Shown: positions 51,429 to 59,542 of the stretch, piece after piece
Position numbering within the stretch: the stretch's first letter is position 1
How the letters are laid out: every line of letters begins with the position of its first letter
Assembly (NCBI GenBank): GCA_023459495.1
Contig: JAEWTL010000004.1
Coordinates: 124,001-188,000 of the forward strand
DNA from: Bacillota bacterium
GTDB taxonomy: Bacteria; Bacillota; Clostridia; Christensenellales; SZUA-584
Direction of reading: 5' to 3'
Length of the DNA stretch: 64,000 nt
The notes under the pieces: generated by a model
The model's database searches: none
What the model was told of the DNA's origin: nothing
Seen by the model: only the letters and a program-made list of their open reading frames with translations
Position numbers and translations under genes: made by a program

Positions 51429-51436
51429 AAATTTTT

Positions 51437-51499
51437 TTGCAAAGTCCACTTGACATTTTGTGCAAAGTTAACTATACTTATTTTGCAAAGTTCGCTTTG
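51437..51499 (+). promoter_or_regulatory. promoter with three phased operator repeats
   Basis: TTGACA (51450-51455), 17-nt spacer, TATACT (51473-51478). The element TGCAAAGT followed by a pyrimidine-rich CT half occurs three times, with GCAAAG starting at 51439, 51462 and 51485, exactly 23 bp apart. The copies overlap the -35, the spacer and the start of transcription. The third extends to the palindrome GCAAAG-ttcg-CTTTGC (51485-51500). Confidence 0.75.
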
Positions 51500-51515
51500 C
51501 AACGGAGGTGCGCTG

Positions 51516-51722
51516 TTGAATACAAAAATCAAAGAGCTGCGTAAAAAGCATAAGCTCTCTCAGGAGGAACTCGCGATGGCGGTGGGCACCACACGCCAGA
51601 CCATCACCTCCATCGAATGCGGCAAGTATACGGCATCGCTGGTGCTTGCGTATAAGATCGCGCGGTATTTTGATCTGCGCATTGAAGATGTCTTCGATTT
51701 TTCCGATGTGGAGGATATATAG
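51516..51722 (+). CDS. XRE-family small regulator
   Basis: 68 residues, essentially one helix-turn-helix: IKELRKKHKLSQEELAMAVGTTRQTITSIE. The C-terminal IEDVFDFSDVED is typical of small YozG/YvaO-like regulators. The start is TTG at 51516 with GGAGGTGCGC upstream; the frame is open further 5' but runs through the promoter. It probably binds the three repeats in its own promoter. The membrane-protein gene begins next to its stop codon. Confidence 0.88.
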   Translation: MNTKIKELRKKHKLSQEELAMAVGTTRQTITSIECGKYTASLVLAYKIARYFDLRIEDVFDFSDVEDI

Positions 51723-52172
51723 ATGGAACAATACAGAGACTCACTCAAGCTGAGAATCGCGCTGCTGATCCCGGGTGTGGCTGTGCTGGCGGCGCTGCTG
51801 GTGTTGGGCGAAACCGGCGTGTTTCGCGCTGTCGGCCTAAGTGACTTTTCCGATTTCCTGCGCGGCTTCCAGACAGGCATACTTTTTGCGGTCTGCGTCC
51901 TGTTTATCTACCTGACGATCCGGTATCTGCGGCTGCTGAATAACGAGGAGAAGCTTAAAAGTGCGTACTACGCCGAAAACGACGAACGCCACAAGCTCAT
52001 CATGATGAAAATCGGTGGCAACGCGATGTACGTCTGCACCATTGCCATACTCATCGCGGGCATTGTGGCAGGGTATTTCAACGGGACCGTTTTCTTCTCC
52101 CTCGCGGGCTGCGCGCTGTTTCTGCTGCTCATCCGCCTCGGGCTCAAAATCTATTATCACACCAGGTATTAG
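51723..52172 (+). CDS. four-helix small membrane protein
   Basis: 149 residues with four hydrophobic helices (about 10-32, 50-68, 97-116, 120-140) and a conserved-looking cytoplasmic loop LLNNEEKLKSAYYAENDERH. Membrane proteins of this layout are commonly encoded after small XRE regulators in Firmicutes. It may sense a membrane signal and control the regulator; this is inferred from gene order only. Confidence 0.75.
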   Translation: MEQYRDSLKLRIALLIPGVAVLAALLVLGETGVFRAVGLSDFSDFLRGFQTGILFAVCVLFIYLTIRYLRLLNNEEKLKSAYYAENDERHKLIMMKIGGNAMYVCTIAILIAGIVAGYFNGTVFFSLAGCALFLLLIRLGLKIYYHTRY

Positions 52173-52183
52173 GAGGCTTTAAC

Positions 52184-52405
52184 ATGAACCGTCTACACCT
52201 CAAAGGCAACTGGCCGCTGCTGGTCGGCGCTGTCGGATCGTTCATCTATTTCGGAGTCGGCCATTTCGTAGCCCTGCCCGACGCTTTGCGCGGCTTTATA
52301 CTGGGGCTGAGCATGGCGGGGTATCTGCTGGGTGCACTTACAGCAAGGCTTGGGTTGACGCACATGCGTAACTGGAAAAAGGCGCTGCTCCAAAGGATGA
52401 AGTAG
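52184..52405 (+). CDS. two-helix small membrane protein
   Basis: 73 residues: helices at about 9-27 and 36-55 joined by GHFVALPDALRG, ending in a basic tail. TTAGGAGGCTTTAAC gives a strong ribosome site. Third gene of the XRE module. No family recognised. Confidence 0.7.
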   Translation: MNRLHLKGNWPLLVGAVGSFIYFGVGHFVALPDALRGFILGLSMAGYLLGALTARLGLTHMRNWKKALLQRMK

Positions 52406-52431
52406 CGTCCAGCGTGTCAAATAGTCATTAT

Positions 52432-52579
52432 CGAGGGCGCTGCCCTCGTACTCCCGCTTCTTTTCTTGAAGAAAAGAAGCAAAAGACTCGTAGGGAATGC
52501 CTTTAAAAAAGGCATTCCCTTGACGGGATTCTTAAGGGATTTATCCCTTAAGCGGGTGGTTTGGAGGCAGAGCCTCCAA
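52432..52579. repeat. modular five-hairpin array, copy B
   Basis: HP1 CGAGGGC/GCCCTCG (52432-52448), HP2 GCTTCTTTTC/GAAAAGAAGC (52456-52480), HP3 AGGGAATGCCTTT/AAAGGCATTCCCT (52492-52520), HP4 CTTAAGGGAT/ATCCCTTAAG (52531-52552), HP5 TTGGAGGC/GCCTCCAA (52561-52579). It has the same order and direction as copy A at 42884-43033, with the same links CTCCCGC after HP1 and GACGGGATT before HP4. It again lies between convergent genes. Confidence 0.85.
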
Positions 52580-52585
52580 TCAGAA

Positions 52586-53173
52586 CTAAACGATCTGATT
52601 GAAGCGCCGGATCCGCCACTCAGTGCCATCGAATTCAATGGCGCTGATGCCGCCCATGGTGCTGATGAACTTATACCGCATCCACACCGGCAGGCCGAGA
52701 ATGCTGCACAGCAGCAGCCGGATGGCCCCGTCGTGGCTGAAGACGAGAATATCGTCCGTCTCCCCTTTCATGTCTTCCAGAAAGCTGTCGATGCGCGCCT
52801 TGACCTCCGTCCCGGATTCGCCTTCCGGAAACTTCACGTCGCAAAGGTGGTTCTTAAAGTTGTGCCACAGGTTAGGGTACTCGGCAGCAAAGGCCTCCTC
52901 ACCCCGGCGGTGCAGCAGACCGCTGTTGATCTCATTGATGCGCGCATCCACGATGATATCCAGCCCTTTGTCCTGCGCCGTGGGCCGCGCGGTCTGCTGC
53001 GTGCGTACATACTGGCTGGCATAGATTTTGCGGATATCGGCGTCACGGAAATACGCGGCAATCCGTTGGGCATCTCCCAGCCCCTTTTCGCTGAGCGGAT
53101 CGTCCGCGATATTCAGCTGTGCGTTGTAATTGTCGCCGAAGGCCCTGTCGCCGTGGCGTGCTAACCAAATCAT
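52586..53173 (-). CDS. histidine phosphatase superfamily protein
   Basis: 195 residues. The catalytic RHG is at 6-8 (WLARHGDRAFG), SQYVRTQQTARPTA gives the second Arg region and FSHDGAIRLLL the second catalytic His. The family dephosphorylates small metabolites through a phospho-histidine. GGGAGGGACT supports the ATG at 53173. It follows the flavodoxin gene by 29 nt. Confidence 0.9.
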   Translation of the reverse strand: MIWLARHGDRAFGDNYNAQLNIADDPLSEKGLGDAQRIAAYFRDADIRKIYASQYVRTQQTARPTAQDKGLDIIVDARINEINSGLLHRRGEEAFAAEYPNLWHNFKNHLCDVKFPEGESGTEVKARIDSFLEDMKGETDDILVFSHDGAIRLLLCSILGLPVWMRYKFISTMGGISAIEFDGTEWRIRRFNQIV

Positions 53174-53202
53174 AGTCCCTCCCAAAGATGCAGATTTTCG
53201 TA

Positions 53203-53721
53203 TCAATGCTCGTGATTGATCACTTCCACCACCAAGTCGCTGAGCCTTTGCACTTCCTCAGCGTTCAGGTGGTATGTCCCCATGTCATCCATGGACGCCT
53301 TCTTTTCCGGCATCAGGTCCGCGACGTGCAGGTCGATAAAAGCGTCAGGCTGCGCCCCGGCCCGCTTCGCAATCTCGTTCTTAAGCTTAGGGTTGGGGTT
53401 GAGCGAACCGCCGCTGACGCACGCAAACACGTACGATTGCGGGTTGTTTTTAATCGCCTTCAGATACGCGCGCAGCGGCGACGCCGTTTTGCCCATCCAC
53501 ACCGGCCCCATGAGGATAACCCGGTCATACTGTGCCAGCACGTCCGGCGATGGCTGCGATTTGGGCACCCGGTTAAACAGCATATCCCCGATGATCGTGC
53601 CCATTTTGCGCGGCTTGGCCTCTGTAATCTTCAGGTGCTCCGCCGAAAGCGACGCTGCCACCGCAGCTGCCAGCGCTTCGTTGTTGCCGGTATACGAGTA
53701 AGAGAGGACGACGGTCTTCAT
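53203..53721 (-). CDS. flavodoxin-like protein
   Basis: 172 residues. The FMN phosphate loop SYSYTGNNEAL is at 7-17, with a GPVWMGKTASPLRAYL loop and a VSGGSLNPNPK flavin-edge loop. It resembles flavodoxin_5/NAD(P)H-oxidoreductase-like small proteins. A cytosolic electron carrier or quinone reductase is likely. Confidence 0.87.
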   Translation of the reverse strand: MKTVVLSYSYTGNNEALAAAVAASLSAEHLKITEAKPRKMGTIIGDMLFNRVPKSQPSPDVLAQYDRVILMGPVWMGKTASPLRAYLKAIKNNPQSYVFACVSGGSLNPNPKLKNEIAKRAGAQPDAFIDLHVADLMPEKKASMDDMGTYHLNAEEVQRLSDLVVEVINHEH

Positions 53722-53843
53722 ATTAAACCTCCATATTACAGCTGATCCTCAGCCGGTATAGCTCTATTTCGCGCTTCCTGCCGCATTTCCCTGCAAGAAG
53801 GCATCAGGCGGATAGCCGCATTTGAAATGACCTCCGCTTCTTC

Positions 53844-56800
53844 TCAATCAACCGACTTCAAGTTGTCCGTCATGCTGACGTTCCTGAGCTTGCTGTACAT
53901 CACGATATCCACGAACACGGAGAACGCAAGCGTCAGCAGTACGCTCCATAAAAAGCTCAGCGGCATGATGTCGCGGGCGAACATCACGTTGTCCACCTCG
54001 ATGGTCTGGATCACAAAGGCGTGCATGAATACGCCCGCCCCCAGGCCGATGGCACACCCGAGCAGCGTCAGCAGCGTGGTCTCGCGGTAGATATAGGCCG
54101 TCACCTCGCGGTCGAAAAAGCCCAGCACCTTGATGGTGGCAATCTCCCGTTTGCGCTCCAGTACGTTGATGTTGGTCAGGTTATACAGCACCACGAACGC
54201 CAGCGCTCCGGCGCACACGATGAGCACCACCACGATGGCGTTGAGGCTCGTGATCATCTTGTCGAACTTCTCGGTGATGTCCTCCGTGAACATCACGGTC
54301 GCCACGCCCTCCGAATTCATCAGTTCGTCCGATAACGCCTGCCGCTCCGGTCCTTCTTTTCCCGCGCCAGCCGCAATCACGCCGTTGTATTCCGGCGCTT
54401 CGCCCATCTTCTGCGCATACAGCTCCGGGTCAATATAGACGTACTGGTAGATGTAGTTCTCCGTCACGCCCGTAACCGTGAAATCGACCAGCTCCCCGTC
54501 ATCGTTCTTCACCGCGATCTCATCGCCCGCGGTCAGCCCCAGCGTTTTCGCGACCTTTTCGGTCAGCACCACTGCTCCGCTGCCAAATGCCACGGGTTTC
54601 CGTGTCACGCGGTCACGCAGCGTGATGAATTCGGGCAGCCGTTCCCTGTCCTTTGGTACGTAAATGTAGCCGGAAACCTCGGATTCGCCGTCCGCCGTAT
54701 AAATCTGTTCGGCATGCGAGGATACGATCGTCCAGCTCTCCATCCGCTCGTTGATAACCGCTTCCGCCTCCTCGGATAAGCTGTCCTCCGAGAGTCCGAT
54801 AATGGTGTCGAAGTGGCAGATGCTGCCGTACTGGTAATCCAGCATGTTGGAAATGGAGTCGCGGATGCCAAAGCCCGTGAGCAGCAGGCTCGTGCAGCCC
54901 GCAATGCCCACCACGGTCATGATGAGCCGCTTCTTGTAGCGGAACAGGTTGCGGAACGTTACCTTCCACGTGAACGACATCCGCTTCCAGATAAACGGTA
55001 TACGCTCCAGCCAGATGCGTTTGCCTGCCTTGGGCGCGCGCGGCAGCATCAGCGCGGCCGGCGTAGACGCCAGCGTGGATTGGCAAACGGAGGCGGTTGC
55101 GATCAGCGTGCAAAGCGTCGCAGCGGCAACTCCCAGCACCGCATAACCAACGTTGAACTGCTCAATGAGGTCCGGCGCGGTGTACATCAGCAGATATGCG
55201 TTCCAGCACACCTTCGGGAGGGTATAGAAGCCCACCGCGACGCCGAGCGTTCCGCCTGTGAGGCTCGCAATCAGCGCATAGATCAGGTATTTGGAGGCAA
55301 TCTTCATGTCGCTATAGCCCAGTGCCTTATACGTGCCGATGACGAGGCGCTCCTCGTCCACCATGCGCGTCATGGTGGTCAGCGCCACCAGCGCAGCCAC
55401 GAGGAAGAAGATCACCGGGAACACGGAGGAGAGCGAGTCCATGCGCTCCGTATCCGCCTTGAAGCTGGCAAAGCCCGCATTGTCGCCGCGGTCCAGCACA
55501 TACCACGTGGGCAGCTTCAGGTCGTTCAGTTGTTCGTAGCCTTCGTCGATTTTCTCCTGCGCGTCAGCCAGCTCCGTTTCAGCGTCCGCCTTTGCCTGCT
55601 CATAATCCGCCTGACCGTCGGCAAGCTGCTGCTTCGCATCCGCCAGCGCATCCATGCCATCCTGATACTGCTGTTTGGCATCGTTCAGCGCCGCGCGGCC
55701 TTGCTTCAGCTGCGCCTTAGCTTCATCCAGCTGCACCCAGCCCGCGTTGAGCTGCGCTTCGAAGAGGTCGAGCTGCTGCTGGCTCTGGGCCAGCGTTACA
55801 TAAGTTGCGTCGAGCGTATCCTGTGCCGCCTGAAGCTGCGGCTCCTGCGCCAACAGCGCGGTTTGCTGATCCAACAGCTGCTGCCGCTGCGCCGCGATGG
55901 CCGCCAGCGCAGCCGGGTCACCCGCCGCCGCGGTTTCGGCTTCGTCCAGCGCGGCAAGCCCTGCCGTGATGTCATCCATCGCCTGCTGCCATGCCTGCCG
56001 CTGCTGCGTCAATGCCGCAGCATTCGCGTCATATTCGTCCCATGCGGCCTCCAGCGCCGCTTCGTTCTGGTCATATTCCTGCTGCGAAGCCGTAAGCTGC
56101 GCTTCGTTGTCCGCAATCTCCGATGCGGCGCGGTTAAGCTTGCGTTCATTCTTCTCGATCTGCTCCTGCGCATCCGCGAGCTTCTGCTCGTTCTCATCGA
56201 TCTCCGCCTGCGCGTCGACCAATTCCTGCTGCGCATCCGCCAGCTGCTCATCCGCATCCTTTCTGGCGTCGTCGTATTCCTGCTGCGCGTCCGCCAGCTC
56301 CTGCTCCGCGTCGCGCTCCACCTCGTCATAGCGCACCTGCTCGCGTACATCGGCCAGTGCCTGAAAGGCGTCCGTTCGGCCCGCGATGAGTTCATCATAC
56401 TGTGCCGAAAATGCCGACAGTGCCTGCGCGCCGCTGATAGTCACATATACATCGGTATACACGTCCACCGAGAAGTCGCTGTCCGGCACGTACATGAAAC
56501 AGCTGACCGTGCCGCTGCCGATGGAGGTGTTGCCCAGCGTATAGGAAAGGTAATAGGCGTCGTCGACAAAGCCCACCACCGTGTACTCGGTATATTGAAT
56601 GGTGTCGCCCAGCGTGCCGTCCTTGTCCTCAAGGGTGACCACAGAGCCCAGTTCCAATTCGCTGAAGCTGATCTTGCCCTTGCCGATCACGCACTCGCCC
56701 GGATTTTCCGGCATGCGCCCGGAGGTGAGAACGGGCCGGTTCATATAGGCGGGATCGTCCGCATCCGCTTCGGGCAGCCCGTGTATGCGGATTACCTTCT

Positions 56801-57104
56801 CCTCGCCGTCGATGGAGGACATCACGTCCACCTGATGCACCGCCATTACGGAGGCCACGCCGTCCGTCTGTTTTACCAACTCGATATCGTCCTCAGTAAA
56901 GCCCATGGTGGAGAGAAGCTGGATATCCATCACGTTGCTGGCATCGTAATACGCGTCGCCCGTGGCGCGCATATCCGGCCCGGTGGCGCGCAGCCCCGCA
57001 AAAAAGCCCGCGCCTAATGCTACGATCGCAAATATCGCCCAGAAGCGGCTCCATGAATGGGTGATGGACCGGAACAGGTCCTTGCGGAAGGTGCGTTTTC
57101 TCAT
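53844..57104 (-). CDS. FtsX-type ABC permease with long periplasmic-type coiled coil
   Basis: 1086 residues. A first helix (about 21-40) precedes an extracellular domain to residue 255. A Gln/Ala/Glu-rich coiled coil follows (about 260-530), then an FtsX core (558-700), a second extracellular domain and a C-terminal FtsX core with three helices. The tandem FtsX layout is that of large MacB/LolC-like permeases encoded as one chain. The ATG lies 2 nt after the ATPase stop. Such complexes work as mechanotransducers rather than classical exporters. The reach of the coiled coil suggests contact with the wall or a partner protein. Confidence 0.9.
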   Translation of the reverse strand: MRKRTFRKDLFRSITHSWSRFWAIFAIVALGAGFFAGLRATGPDMRATGDAYYDASNVMDIQLLSTMGFTEDDIELVKQTDGVASVMAVHQVDVMSSIDGEEKVIRIHGLPEADADDPAYMNRPVLTSGRMPENPGECVIGKGKISFSELELGSVVTLEDKDGTLGDTIQYTEYTVVGFVDDAYYLSYTLGNTSIGSGTVSCFMYVPDSDFSVDVYTDVYVTISGAQALSAFSAQYDELIAGRTDAFQALADVREQVRYDEVERDAEQELADAQQEYDDARKDADEQLADAQQELVDAQAEIDENEQKLADAQEQIEKNERKLNRAASEIADNEAQLTASQQEYDQNEAALEAAWDEYDANAAALTQQRQAWQQAMDDITAGLAALDEAETAAAGDPAALAAIAAQRQQLLDQQTALLAQEPQLQAAQDTLDATYVTLAQSQQQLDLFEAQLNAGWVQLDEAKAQLKQGRAALNDAKQQYQDGMDALADAKQQLADGQADYEQAKADAETELADAQEKIDEGYEQLNDLKLPTWYVLDRGDNAGFASFKADTERMDSLSSVFPVIFFLVAALVALTTMTRMVDEERLVIGTYKALGYSDMKIASKYLIYALIASLTGGTLGVAVGFYTLPKVCWNAYLLMYTAPDLIEQFNVGYAVLGVAAATLCTLIATASVCQSTLASTPAALMLPRAPKAGKRIWLERIPFIWKRMSFTWKVTFRNLFRYKKRLIMTVVGIAGCTSLLLTGFGIRDSISNMLDYQYGSICHFDTIIGLSEDSLSEEAEAVINERMESWTIVSSHAEQIYTADGESEVSGYIYVPKDRERLPEFITLRDRVTRKPVAFGSGAVVLTEKVAKTLGLTAGDEIAVKNDDGELVDFTVTGVTENYIYQYVYIDPELYAQKMGEAPEYNGVIAAGAGKEGPERQALSDELMNSEGVATVMFTEDITEKFDKMITSLNAIVVVLIVCAGALAFVVLYNLTNINVLERKREIATIKVLGFFDREVTAYIYRETTLLTLLGCAIGLGAGVFMHAFVIQTIEVDNVMFARDIMPLSFLWSVLLTLAFSVFVDIVMYSKLRNVSMTDNLKSVD

Positions 57105-57106
57105 GG

Positions 57107-57808
57107 CTACCACTCGATCGTGTCCGCCCGCGCGGGCGACGGGTTAAGCGTAACCTCGGTTGCCTTGCCGCCGCTGATGCGCACGACGCGGTCCGCCATG
57201 GCGGTCAGCGCCGAGTTGTGCGTAATGACGACCACGGTGCGGCCGGTGTTTTTACAGGTATCCTGCAGCAACTGCAGTATCGTTTGGCCGGTATCCACGT
57301 CCAGCGCGCCGGTCGGCTCATCGCACAGCAGAAGCTTGGGGTTCTTGGCCAGTGCCCGCGCCACGGCGACGCGCTGCTGCTCCCCGCCCGAAAGCTGCGA
57401 CGGGAAGTTGTCCAGGCGGTCTGCAAGGCCCACCTCGCGGAGCGTTTCCGCCGGATCGAGCGGGTCCTTGCAGATCTCGGACGCGAGTTCCACGTTTTCG
57501 AGCGCGGTCAGATTCTGCACAAGGTTGTAAAACTGAAACACAAAGCCGATGCCGTAACGTCGGTACTCGGTGAGCCGTTTGCGGTTGTAGGCGCTGACCG
57601 CCTCGCCGTCCAGCCAAATCTCGCCGGATGTGCAGGTGTCCATGCCGCCCAGCATATTGAGCAGCGTAGTTTTGCCCGCGCCGCTGGGCCCCACGATGAC
57701 CACCAGCTCGCCCTTCTCAATCGTAAAGCTTAAGCCGTCCACGGCACGGATCGTGATCTCCCCCATCTGATACAGCTTGCTCACGTTTCTGAATTCGACG
57801 AAAGCCAA
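57107..57808 (-). CDS. ABC transporter ATPase (MacB/LolD type)
   Basis: 233 residues. Walker A GPSGAGKTT, signature LSGGEQQRVAVARALA, Walker B LLLCDEPTGALD. It partners the FtsX-type permease. The TTG start at 57808 (LAFVEFRNV) is preceded by GGGGG and fits the family N-terminus; the frame is open to 57862 without a better start. Confidence 0.92.
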   Translation of the reverse strand: MAFVEFRNVSKLYQMGEITIRAVDGLSFTIEKGELVVIVGPSGAGKTTLLNMLGGMDTCTSGEIWLDGEAVSAYNRKRLTEYRRYGIGFVFQFYNLVQNLTALENVELASEICKDPLDPAETLREVGLADRLDNFPSQLSGGEQQRVAVARALAKNPKLLLCDEPTGALDVDTGQTILQLLQDTCKNTGRTVVVITHNSALTAMADRVVRISGGKATEVTLNPSPARADTIEW

Positions 57809-57860
57809 AGCGCAACCCCCATCAGCGCAAAATACGACAATACGCGCTGTTTTTCTGTAC

Positions 57861-57869
57861 ATTATACCA
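57861..57869 (-). promoter_or_regulatory. extended -10 promoter of the FtsX-type ABC operon
   Basis: On the reverse strand TGGTATAAT, an extended -10 with no good -35, 53 nt before the ATPase start. Confidence 0.5.
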
Positions 57870-57923
57870 GATTGTTACGAGTTCGTCTGTGACGTCATCA
57901 TTTTTTTACATTGCTTCGCCCGC

Positions 57924-57953
57924 AAAAAAGGAACGCCTGTATTGCGTTCCTTT
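57924..57953 (-). terminator. rho-independent terminator
   Basis: On the reverse strand AAAGGAACGC and GCGTTCCTTT with a 7-nt loop, followed by TTT. It ends the transcript of the gene at 57979-58605. Confidence 0.85.
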
Positions 57954-57978
57954 ACGGCAAAAATTGATACCGCTCTCG

Positions 57979-58605
57979 CTATATGCTGCCCTCCATGGCC
58001 ATCATTAGAAAGCCGGAGAAATGCGCGCCCGTGGGGCCGCACAGCGGGCTGACCGCCGCTCTCATTTCATTGACTGCGGCGCGGTAACGGTCGTAGAACT
58101 CGAAGATGGGATGCGTTATATAGCGCAGGCCCTCCAGCTCAAAGAAAGCGATCACGCTCTTGACTGTGGTCGGCTTGAGCGCCAGATCGGTCTCTGGGTA
58201 GTAATAGCAGCGGAACGACGTGATTACCGGCCACTTGTCGCTTTGGTACATAGCCAGCATGCCTGCAATGCCGTTGAAGCCCATGCGCTCATCGCCGTGA
58301 AGCAGCTGCCCCAGCAGAGCGGCCAGCACTTCATGATCCTGGGATGTCATGGCACGCACCGCATCACGAAACTTGGGCTTCTCGAATACCGACACCAGCG
58401 AGGAGCGCGAAACCAGCTTCACCATGTTTTCCACAGTTGCTTCTGTGTCGTCCTCCGTGCCGGGAGCAAACGCGGACTGCGCGAAGTTAACCAGCCTGTC
58501 CACGTGATGCTTTTTGACCCTGTCTTCCAACTCCGGCGTTGAAAACCCCTGCGGATACAGCTCCAGAAACCGGGCCTCCGCGTTTTTCAGCTTCTGCAGA
58601 TTCAT
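57979..58605 (-). CDS. hypothetical alpha-helical protein
   Basis: 208 residues, soluble, no recognised family. The opening NLQKLKNAEARFLELYPQGF and a middle PKFRDAVRAMTSQDHEVL suggest an all-helical fold. Aromatic-rich SFRCYYYPETDLALKPTT and ITHPIFEFYDRY follow. ACGGAGGGCAGGACG precedes the ATG. It has its own terminator and is probably monocistronic. Function unknown. Confidence 0.75.
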   Translation of the reverse strand: MNLQKLKNAEARFLELYPQGFSTPELEDRVKKHHVDRLVNFAQSAFAPGTEDDTEATVENMVKLVSRSSLVSVFEKPKFRDAVRAMTSQDHEVLAALLGQLLHGDERMGFNGIAGMLAMYQSDKWPVITSFRCYYYPETDLALKPTTVKSVIAFFELEGLRYITHPIFEFYDRYRAAVNEMRAAVSPLCGPTGAHFSGFLMMAMEGSI

Positions 58606-58675
58606 CGTCCTGCCCTCCGTGATGTGATACCACCACTATACGGCCTTTGCAGCCGGGATGCAATGACGTGATTGC

Positions 58676-59068
58676 TCAGGAAGGATTACGCTGTCCCCGG
58701 CGTTTGTCGAGGCGTGGTTTTAACTCCTGCCGCCACACGCGCAGCAGCGCGGCGATGATGAGAAAACCACCGAATACGCGGCGCAGCGTTTCCGTATCGA
58801 ACAGGCGGGCCAGCAGAAAGCCCGCCGCTGCGCCCAGCAGGCCGAATGCCGTAATATACAGCACAGGCTTAAAACGTACTGTCTTTTTGCGGATATGTCC
58901 GGTAAGTGCAAATGCGGCCATGGGCAGATATGCGAAAAGCGTCATGCCCTGCGCGGCGTGCTGTTCTACAGCCATCAGCAGCGTCAGCGCGGGGATCAGC
59001 ACAATGCCGCCGCCCAGCCCCATGCCGCCCACAACGCCGAATACGAAACCGAAAAGCGTGTAGATCAC
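58676..59068 (-). CDS. TSUP-family transporter, second half-protein
   Basis: 130 residues with about four helices. GFVFGVVGGMGLGGGIVLIPAL is the repeated glycine-rich motif of TauE/SafE (TSUP) permeases. The GTG at 59068 overlaps the stop of the first half (GTGA), so the two are co-translated. Full-length TSUP proteins have two such halves in one chain; here they are separate polypeptides that probably pair. Confidence 0.82.
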   Translation of the reverse strand: MIYTLFGFVFGVVGGMGLGGGIVLIPALTLLMAVEQHAAQGMTLFAYLPMAAFALTGHIRKKTVRFKPVLYITAFGLLGAAAGFLLARLFDTETLRRVFGGFLIIAALLRVWRQELKPRLDKRRGQRNPS

Positions 59069-59415
59069 AGCAGCATCCACACGCCCGAGGCGAGCATCAG
59101 GAGTGTAAATATGCCGTTGAGCCACCGCGTCTTCACACGCCGCAGTGCCCACGCGCCGAGGATACCGCCGACTGCCGCCCCGCCGCAGAGCCATACCGTA
59201 TCCCACAGCGGTACATATCCGTTTGCGCCATACAGTACTGCCGACACCGCTGAAATGGGAAAGATCACCGCAACCGCCGCCGCGTGTGCGCGTTTCTCGT
59301 CCGTGCCTGCGCGCTCCAGCCCTTCCACGACTGCAATTCCACCGCCCGAGCCGAACAGCCCCGCAATCGCCCCGCATACTACTCCGACAGCCGCCTTTTT
59401 CACCTTGTTTTGCAT
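59065..59415 (-). CDS. TSUP-family transporter, first half-protein
   Basis: 116 residues with about three to four helices and VVCGAIAGLFGSGGGIAVVEGL, the TSUP motif. It is a genuine half-protein rather than a frameshift remnant, because each half starts with its own motif and the junction is a GTGA coupling. The family exports sulfite, sulfoacetate or related anions; the substrate here is unknown. Confidence 0.82.
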   Translation of the reverse strand: MQNKVKKAAVGVVCGAIAGLFGSGGGIAVVEGLERAGTDEKRAHAAAVAVIFPISAVSAVLYGANGYVPLWDTVWLCGGAAVGGILGAWALRRVKTRWLNGIFTLLMLASGVWMLL

Positions 59416-59542
59416 GATTTCACCCCAAGGCTTATTGTGCGCCTCATTTTTAAGGCGTATGCGGGCGCATGCTGTCTCAGCATGTTTTTCGGATGAGCCT
59501 GCTTAAGCACGAGCGGTCCTTCGCTTTTTTCTGTGAGTCGCG

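Noticed and set aside
54813..57017. 734-codon open frame on the forward strand
   Set aside because: Antisense to the FtsX-type permease. The translated repeats simply mirror the coiled-coil codons.
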